NCBI RefSeq assembly: GCF_003352185.1
Contig: NZ_CP029608.1
Span: 186,001 to 250,000 of the forward strand
From: Pseudomonas kribbensis
GTDB taxonomy: Bacteria; Pseudomonadota; Gammaproteobacteria; Pseudomonadales; Pseudomonadaceae
Length of the DNA: 64,000 nt
Reading direction: 5' to 3'
The notes beneath the pieces are model-generated. The model did no database searches, was not told the DNA's origin, and saw nothing but the letters and a program-made list of their open reading frames with translations. Positions 58,816-64,000 of this stretch are shown here, piece by piece. The position numbers and the translations under genes were made by a program. The first letter of the stretch is position 1; each line of letters opens with the position of its first letter.

Positions 58816-58882
58816 ATGCTTTTCCGGCATCCTAAAAATAGCTCGAAGGCATTTGCGACGAGGGTTGCTTGAGGTTTTAAAT

Positions 58883-58894
58883 GCAACCTCTTAT
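58883..58894. promoter_or_regulatory. GCAACCTCTTAT motif, half of an inverted repeat
   Basis: GGTTGC (58863-58868) and GCAACC (58883-58888) form an inverted repeat in the LysR-atsK divergent region. The motif GCAAcCTCTTAT recurs as GCAAtCTCTTAT at 62749-62760 before the second LysR gene, making it a candidate shared operator or promoter element. Confidence 0.5.
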
Positions 58895-58996
58895 TCCGTC
58901 AACGAAGCACTCGAATATCTATTAGATGTAAATGGAATATAGATAGAGCGTTGTTTCGCTGCCGTCCAACCGCAAGCAGTCGATGAGGGTCTACCC

Positions 58997-59917
58997 ATGA
59001 GCAATGCCGCACTCGCTGTAAAACCCGCTGTCCACGCGCTGGACATTCATCCGGTGGCCGGCCGTATCGGCGCCGAAATCCGTGGCGTGCACCTGTCCGG
59101 TGAGCTGGATGCCGCGACGGTTGAAGCCATTCAACAGGCGCTGGTCCAGTACAAGGTCGTGTTCTTCCGCGAGCAGACCCAGCTCGACGATCAACGTCAG
59201 GAAGCCTTCGCCCATCTGCTCGGCGAACCGGTGGCGCACCCGACCGTGCCGTCCCGCGAGGGCACCCGTTACCTGCTGGAACTGGACGGCGCCGAAGGGC
59301 AGCGCGCCAACTCCTGGCACACCGACGTGACCTTCGTCGATGCCTACCCGAAAGCGTCGATCTTGCGTTCAGTGGTGGCTCCGGCATTCGGTGGCGACAC
59401 TCTCTGGGCCAACACAGCGACGGCGTACAACGAACTGCCGACCGAGCTGCGTGAGCTGGCGGACAAACTGGTGGCCGTGCACAGCAACGAATACGACTAC
59501 GCCGGGGCGAAGCCGGACGTCTCGGCGGAGAAGCTCGAGCGCTATCGCAAGATCTTTACCTCGACCGTCTACGAGACTGAACACCCGGTGGTCCGCGTGC
59601 ACCCGATCAGTGGCGAAAAGAGCTTGCTGCTGGGGCATTTCGTCAAACGCATCAAGGGTTACTCCCTGGCTGATTCGGCGCATCTGTTCGGCTTGTTGCA
59701 GAGTCATGTGATCCGTCAGGAAAACACCGTGCGCTGGCGCTGGAAGGCCGGTGATGTGGCGATCTGGGATAACCGTTCGACGCAGCATTATGCGATTGAT
59801 GATTACGGCACTCAGGATCGCGTGGTGCGTCGGGTGACGCTGAAAGGGGAAGTGCCGGTCGGGGCGAATGGGCAGCGTAGCCAGACCATCAAAGGCGCTG
59901 AAATCGTCGGCGTCTGA
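58997..59917 (+). CDS. atsK: 2-oxoglutarate-dependent alkylsulfatase AtsK-like (TauD family)
   Basis: A 306-residue Fe(II)/2-oxoglutarate dioxygenase with the metal triad HTDVTF and the later His in STQHYAIDDY, and the 2-oxoglutarate Arg in RVVRRVTLKG. The sequences around SWHTDVTFVDAYPKASILR fit AtsK of P. putida, which oxidatively cleaves alkyl sulfate esters to aldehyde and sulfate. Taurine dioxygenase TauD is the other close family, but the sulfatase context favours AtsK. GAGG precedes the ATG. Confidence 0.88.
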   Translation: MSNAALAVKPAVHALDIHPVAGRIGAEIRGVHLSGELDAATVEAIQQALVQYKVVFFREQTQLDDQRQEAFAHLLGEPVAHPTVPSREGTRYLLELDGAEGQRANSWHTDVTFVDAYPKASILRSVVAPAFGGDTLWANTATAYNELPTELRELADKLVAVHSNEYDYAGAKPDVSAEKLERYRKIFTSTVYETEHPVVRVHPISGEKSLLLGHFVKRIKGYSLADSAHLFGLLQSHVIRQENTVRWRWKAGDVAIWDNRSTQHYAIDDYGTQDRVVRRVTLKGEVPVGANGQRSQTIKGAEIVGV

Positions 59918-59919
59918 CT

Positions 59920-60025
59920 GATCGTTCCCACGCTCTGCGTGGGAATGCAGCCCGGGACGCTCTGCGTCCCAAAGCGGACGCAGAGCGTCCATTGAGGCAT
60001 TCCCACGCGGAGCGTGGGAACGATC
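59920..60025. repeat. Large REP-type inverted repeat
   Basis: The outer arms GATCGTTCCCACGCTC and GAGCGTGGGAACGATC are perfect complements; inside are further paired copies of CGTGGGAATGC and GGACGCTCTGCGTCC. This is a well-known palindromic family of fluorescens-group genomes. It fills the whole space between convergent atsK and sulfatase genes. Confidence 0.9.
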
Positions 60026-60029
60026 ACTG

Positions 60030-61640
60030 TCACCAAACGCCAATCTGAACGAGCTTCTCAGTCTCCGGCTCGCCATAACGAAACCGCTGCCCCCGCAAAT
60101 CAATCTCCTGATGACTGATGGTCGTGCGCCGCTTCAAACCGCGCACCCACTCGAACAGATACCCCGCATGCTCCTCGCGCACCGCCGCATACGCCGGGTC
60201 CGCGCCCAGATCCTGCAGCTCCTGCGGATCATTCAACAGATCGAAAAGCTGCGGCCGGAAGTCGTCGTACGCCAGGTATTTCCAGCGTTCGCTGCGCACC
60301 ATGGTCATGCGGCAACGGTCGATCGGCTGGCCCAGTCGCTCCCGTGCCGGGGCCTGGAAGGCGTAGTCGTATTCGCTGATCGCATAGCGACGCCATTCGG
60401 GGTTTTCGCCATGCAGAAGCGGAATCAACGAGCGACCTTCCAGGCGATGCTCAGCGCCCGTAAGCCCCAGTGCTTCGAGAAAGGTCGGCACGCCGTCGAT
60501 GGTTTCCGCCAGTCGTTCGTCCACCGTTCCCCGAGTGACATCCGCCGCCGCACGCGGGTCGCGCACGATCAATGGAACACCCACCGCTTGCTCCAGCAAA
60601 AACTCCTTCTCGCCCAGCCAGTGATCGCCCAGAAAGTCGCCGTGATCGCTGGTGAACACGATCAGCGTGTCCTCCCAGCGCCCGTTGCCTTGCAGGAAAT
60701 CGAACAGCCGCCCCAACTGATCATCGACCTGTTTGACCAGACCCATGTACGTCGGGATCACGTTCAGTCGTACCGGGTCTTTGGAGAAGTTCAGGCTTTC
60801 CTCATGCTGGCAAAAGGCCTGATAGACGGGGTGGTCGCTTGGAGAGGCATTACGTACCGGTTCGAGAATCGATTTCGTACTGTACAAGGTGTGGTACGGA
60901 GACGGTACGATATAGGGCCAGTGGGGTTTGATATAGGACAGGTGTAAAAACCACGGTTTTTCACCTTGCTCACCGATGAAGTCGATGGCTCGATTTGTAG
61001 TGTAGACAGTCTCTGAATGTTGCTCGGGAATTCGCGCCGGGAGATGGGCATGGCGCATTTTCCAGCCGCTGAGGATTTCGCCGTTGTCGCCTTCGGCGGC
61101 GTTGGCCCAGTCGTGCCAGGGATTACGCCCTTCGAAACCTTGCTCGCGCAGGTAATGGGTGTACGGCGCGGATTCGCGTTTCTCATCGAACAGCGGGTCA
61201 TCGGGGAAGATGCCGTCGTGGCGAAAGTACGGCTCGAAGCCGACTTCGTTCAGCACTTCGGCCTGGGCGCTTGCAGGGTTGATCGCCAGCCGCTGCAAGG
61301 CATCCACGTTGGCCGTGGCGTGGGTCTTGCCGACCAGCGCAGTACGAATGCCGTGGGGCCGCAGGTAATCGCCGATGGTCAGTTCTTCCAGCGGCAGCGG
61401 CACGGCGTTCCACGCCACCTGATGGCTGCTGACATAACGCCCGGTGTAGGCCGACATCCGCGACGGTCCACAGATCGTGCCTTGGGTGTAGGCACGGCTG
61501 AAGCGCACGCCGGCGGCGGCCAGGCGATCGATGTTCGGGGTGTGTAAATACGGGTGGCCGTAGCAGGACAGGTAATCGCGACGCAGCTGATCGCACATGA
61601 TGTACAGCACGTTGCGCACGGGGGTTTGCGGGTTGGACAT
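60030..61640 (-). CDS. Sulfatase / phosphonate monoester hydrolase family enzyme
   Basis: The 536-residue protein has the metal site YIMCDQLRRDYLSCYG, the formylglycine motif CGPSR in TICGPSRMSAYTGR, VGKTHAT, and the second metal site FTSDHGDFLGDH. CxPSR with Ser is compatible with choline-sulfatase and phosphonate-monoester-hydrolase branches as well as arylsulfatases. The substrate cannot be decided. No signal peptide is visible. ATG 61640 is chosen over GTG 61649. It lies downstream of the second LysR gene on the same strand. Confidence 0.85.
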   Translation of the reverse strand: MSNPQTPVRNVLYIMCDQLRRDYLSCYGHPYLHTPNIDRLAAAGVRFSRAYTQGTICGPSRMSAYTGRYVSSHQVAWNAVPLPLEELTIGDYLRPHGIRTALVGKTHATANVDALQRLAINPASAQAEVLNEVGFEPYFRHDGIFPDDPLFDEKRESAPYTHYLREQGFEGRNPWHDWANAAEGDNGEILSGWKMRHAHLPARIPEQHSETVYTTNRAIDFIGEQGEKPWFLHLSYIKPHWPYIVPSPYHTLYSTKSILEPVRNASPSDHPVYQAFCQHEESLNFSKDPVRLNVIPTYMGLVKQVDDQLGRLFDFLQGNGRWEDTLIVFTSDHGDFLGDHWLGEKEFLLEQAVGVPLIVRDPRAAADVTRGTVDERLAETIDGVPTFLEALGLTGAEHRLEGRSLIPLLHGENPEWRRYAISEYDYAFQAPARERLGQPIDRCRMTMVRSERWKYLAYDDFRPQLFDLLNDPQELQDLGADPAYAAVREEHAGYLFEWVRGLKRRTTISHQEIDLRGQRFRYGEPETEKLVQIGVW

Positions 61641-61741
61641 GGGGTTCACCAGTCAGAAAGACAGGCGAGGTTTTTCGCTTTCGGCGAGGGTGTTCGGCAA
61701 GTGCATTCGGGGAATGCTTGCCATGCATGAAACGCATGGGG

Positions 61742-62686
61742 TCAGACGGCGAGGTTTGCCAGCGAGCACACCTCCTCTTCCACTGCATCGATCGCCTTGA
61801 TCTGTTCGATCATCGCCTCGGCCAACGGTGACAGCCGATACCCGGCACGGCTGACAATTCCGTAACGGGTGTAAAGCTCCTCCAGATCATCCGCCAACCC
61901 CTCGACTTTCAAACACACCAGCTCACCCCGGGCCTGATGCAGCGCATCCGAATAGGCACCGACGATGCCGATCGCATCGGAACGCAACACCACGCCCAGC
62001 AGGCTGGCGCTGTTCTCGCACTCCACGTTCGGAATGAAATCGGGCCGGCCACTGAGGTCGACGATGACCTTGCGCAGGTTCGGCGGACGAATGCTCACGG
62101 CCAGTGGATAACTCATCAATTGCTCGGCCGTGACCCGATCCGATGCGGCCAATGGATGCCCCGCGCGGCAGCAGAAATGCCATTTGCGCGGGCGCAATCG
62201 GTGGGTCAGATAATCCGGATCCGCCTCGAAGTGCCGAGTGTCGGCGACGAAGAATTCGAACTCTTCGCTCAGCAGTCGCTTGCTCAGGCTCTGCCAGTCA
62301 TCGACCTGGTAATGCACCCGCGCTTTCGGGTAGCGGCCGATGAAGCTGCCGATCGCTCGGGGGATCAATCCTGCCGCCGGTGCCGGGCCACAACCGAAGC
62401 GCAATTCCCCCGCCTCAAGTCCGTTGAACTGGCTGATCTCGTTGGCCATCTGCTGCGCACCGCTGACCAGCCGCCGCGCGTGTTCAAGCAGCACCTGGCC
62501 CTGTTTGGTCGGCGGCAATTCCTTGCGTCCGCGATCCACCAACTGACAACCGACGCTGTGTTCCAGCGCCTGAATGCTGCGGCTGAACGCCGACTGCGAC
62601 AGGTTCACCGCCTGCGCGCCCGCGACGAAGCTGCGCTGTTCGGCGAGGGCGATGAAGTGTCTGAGCTGGCGCAAGTCGATATGCAT
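61742..62686 (-). CDS. sftR: LysR-family regulator, SftR-like candidate
   Basis: A 314-residue LysR protein (MHIDLRQLRHFIALAEQRSFV, LSQSAFSRSIQALEHSVG) closely similar along its length to the LysR at 57895, including GELRFGCGPAPA, EFFVADTRHFEADP and a shared GIVSRAGYRLSPLAEAMIE end. It is divergent from a TonB-dependent receptor gene, the arrangement I recall for sftR-sftP of P. putida, where SftR governs sulfate-ester use. Which of the two paralogues is the SftR orthologue needs a tree. Confidence 0.8.
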   Translation of the reverse strand: MHIDLRQLRHFIALAEQRSFVAGAQAVNLSQSAFSRSIQALEHSVGCQLVDRGRKELPPTKQGQVLLEHARRLVSGAQQMANEISQFNGLEAGELRFGCGPAPAAGLIPRAIGSFIGRYPKARVHYQVDDWQSLSKRLLSEEFEFFVADTRHFEADPDYLTHRLRPRKWHFCCRAGHPLAASDRVTAEQLMSYPLAVSIRPPNLRKVIVDLSGRPDFIPNVECENSASLLGVVLRSDAIGIVGAYSDALHQARGELVCLKVEGLADDLEELYTRYGIVSRAGYRLSPLAEAMIEQIKAIDAVEEEVCSLANLAV

Positions 62687-62748
62687 TTTTCACATAAAAA
62701 ATATCCGGGAAATGCATTGGATATGCATTAGGTCGACTCCTTATAAAG

Positions 62749-62760
62749 GCAATCTCTTAT
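62749..62760. promoter_or_regulatory. GCAATCTCTTAT motif in LysR/receptor divergent region
   Basis: It matches the motif before atsK in 11 of 12 bases. Nearby AAATGCATTGG/ATATGCATTAGG form a direct repeat of ATGCATT (62702-62731 region), and AT-rich sequence (62770-62805) fits CysB control. The whole 165-base region has no gene. Confidence 0.45.
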
Positions 62761-62851
62761 GCAGTAAATCTTTGTAAAAACATAAATAAATAACTTAAAA
62801 GAATATGCGGCACGGAAGATGTCAGCGTGTTTTTTGACCAGGAGCAGCCCC

Positions 62852-64000
62852 ATGAGTCCGTTGAACCTCGCTTCACCGCCGCCGCCACGACGGCTCAAAC
62901 GCTTGCCTCTGGCCCTGTTGCTGGCGGGGAGTGCCAGCTGGACCCACGGCTACGCTGCGGAAGCGGAAACCCCCGTGCCGGCACCGGCAGGCAAAACCGC
63001 CACTGCCACTTCGCAACTGGAAACCGTGACCGTCACCACTCGCCGTCGCGAAGAAAGTTCGCAGGATGTACCGACGCCGATGAGCGTGGTCAGCGGCCAG
63101 ACCCTGGAGACGCAGCGGGTCTACCGGATTCAGGATCTGCAGCAACTGGTGCCCAGCGTCAACGTCGCCTACATGCATGCGCGCCAGTCCAGCGTGTCGA
63201 TTCGCGGCCTGGGCAACAACCCGGCCAGCGACGGTCTGGAAGGCAGCGTCGGCCTGTACATCGACAACGTTTATCTGGGCCGTCCGGGGATGGCGGTGTT
63301 CGATCTGATGGACATCGAACAGCTCGAAGTCCTGCGTGGGCCGCAGGGGACGTTGTTCGGCAAGAACACCACCGCCGGGGTGATCAACATCAGCACTCGC
63401 GCGCCGAGTTTCACCCCGGAGCGCAGCATCGAAACCTCGGTCGGCGAGGACGGTTACTTCCAGACCAAGGGCACGCTTTCCGGGCCGCTCAACGATCAAC
63501 TGGCCGGGCGCATTTCCGCCTATCGCACCCGCAGCGACGGCGACATCAAAAACGAATTCAACGGCCATGACTTGAACGGCGGTTCCCGCGACGGCTTCCG
63601 TGCGCAGCTGTTGTTCAAGCCCAACGAAAACTTCAATCTGCGCTGGATCGGTGATTACAACGAAGAGGATTCCAGCGCGGGCACCCGCGTGCTGTACAAC
63701 ACCGGGCCGACCATCAATGGCGTCAACCTCTATCAGTCCCGGGCCAATGCGGCCGGCGCGACACTGGTCAACGGCTCGCACCGCAAGGTCAATCTGGACA
63801 ACGACCAGCACGTCACAGTGCATCAGGGCGGCACGTCGGTGGAGGCCAACTGGACGTTGCCGAGCGACTTTACCCTGACCTCGATCAGCTCCTATCGCTA
63901 CTGGAATTTCACCCCGGCCAACGACGATGGCCTCAACGTTGCGGCAACCTACAACGCCGGGGTTTCCGTCGAGGACAAACAGTATTCGCAGGAATTTCGC
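62852..64000 (+). CDS. sftP: TonB-dependent receptor, SftP-like, 3' end outside window
   Basis: The frame is open to the last base (383 codons seen), so the gene is cut by the window end. AGGAG precedes the ATG. A signal peptide (LPLALLLAGSASWTHGYAA) is followed by a TonB box (ETVTVTTRR), then a plug domain (QDVPTPMSVVSGQTLE, LEVLRGPQGTLFGKNTTAGVINIST) and the first barrel strands. By context it imports sulfate esters across the outer membrane. The symbol follows the divergent sftR-like gene and sulfatase neighbours and is an inference. Confidence 0.85.
   Translation, partial: MSPLNLASPPPPRRLKRLPLALLLAGSASWTHGYAAEAETPVPAPAGKTATATSQLETVTVTTRRREESSQDVPTPMSVVSGQTLETQRVYRIQDLQQLVPSVNVAYMHARQSSVSIRGLGNNPASDGLEGSVGLYIDNVYLGRPGMAVFDLMDIEQLEVLRGPQGTLFGKNTTAGVINISTRAPSFTPERSIETSVGEDGYFQTKGTLSGPLNDQLAGRISAYRTRSDGDIKNEFNGHDLNGGSRDGFRAQLLFKPNENFNLRWIGDYNEEDSSAGTRVLYNTGPTINGVNLYQSRANAAGATLVNGSHRKVNLDNDQHVTVHQGGTSVEANWTLPSDFTLTSISSYRYWNFTPANDDGLNVAATYNAGVSVEDKQYSQEFR

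Overview
The window is chromosomal DNA of a Pseudomonas of the fluorescens group. It is uniformly GC-rich and carries fluorescens-type REP palindromes. The block desA - GGDEF/EAL gene - oscA - sbp - cysT - cysW - cysA matches, from memory, the P. aeruginosa PA0286-PA0280 neighbourhood. Gene density is high, and I see no insertion sequence, prophage, CRISPR array or rRNA operon. One tRNA gene (Arg, anticodon CCG) is present. Both window ends cut through genes.

Layout. (1) 1-10112: the 3' part of a giant DUF4347 adhesin with 13 Ig-like repeats, then a TolC-like outer-membrane lipoprotein, an adenylylsulfate kinase, an aspartyl/asparaginyl beta-hydroxylase with a C-terminal Nif11-like segment, and a PAPS-type sulfotransferase, all on one strand and tightly packed. 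This is the best candidate for an undescribed system: hydroxylation and sulfation linked to a secreted adhesin or to a product exported with it. (2) 10078-12387: slipin/NfeD pair, YbaK-type deacylase, DUF2789 protein. (3) 12563-17619: MarR-controlled efflux operon (FUSC pump, DUF1656, HlyD, outer-membrane factor). (4) 17713-20059: an unrecognised membrane protein and a YdgA-type protein. (5) 20318-26695: pgaABCD for poly-beta-1,6-GlcNAc. (6) 26799-30648: a PEBP-like protein, then a YfbK-type lipoprotein, a sigma factor and a membrane protein in overlapping order, and a small acidic protein. (7) 30715-34142: tRNA-Arg and gabDT. (8) 34284-39905: REC-HDOD protein, PAS-GGDEF cyclase, DesA desaturase, PAS-GGDEF-EAL protein. 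(9) 40096-44193: oscA-sbp-cysTWA sulfate uptake. (10) 44259-50254: Mpo1-like protein, Crp-type regulator, periplasmic HIU hydrolase and HbpS/GlcG-like protein divergent from an HprRS/CopRS-type two-component system, and a hipBA module. (11) 50270-52448: AraC regulator divergent from a fatty-acid desaturase. (12) 52502-64000: a sulfate-ester scavenging island with arylsulfatase, atsCBR-type ABC importer, two paralogous LysR regulators, an AtsK-type dioxygenase, a second sulfatase and a TonB-dependent receptor cut by the window end.

Two themes recur. The first is sulfur: sulfate import (region 9) and sulfate-ester desulfation (region 12) look like sulfur-starvation functions, while region 1 appears to make PAPS and transfer sulfate. 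The second is surface attachment: the adhesin, the Pga polysaccharide and two GGDEF proteins, with PgaCD synthases known to respond to c-di-GMP. Starts were chosen from visible ribosome-binding sites, so several differ from the longest possible frame. All functions are read from motifs and family knowledge; no database search was run.
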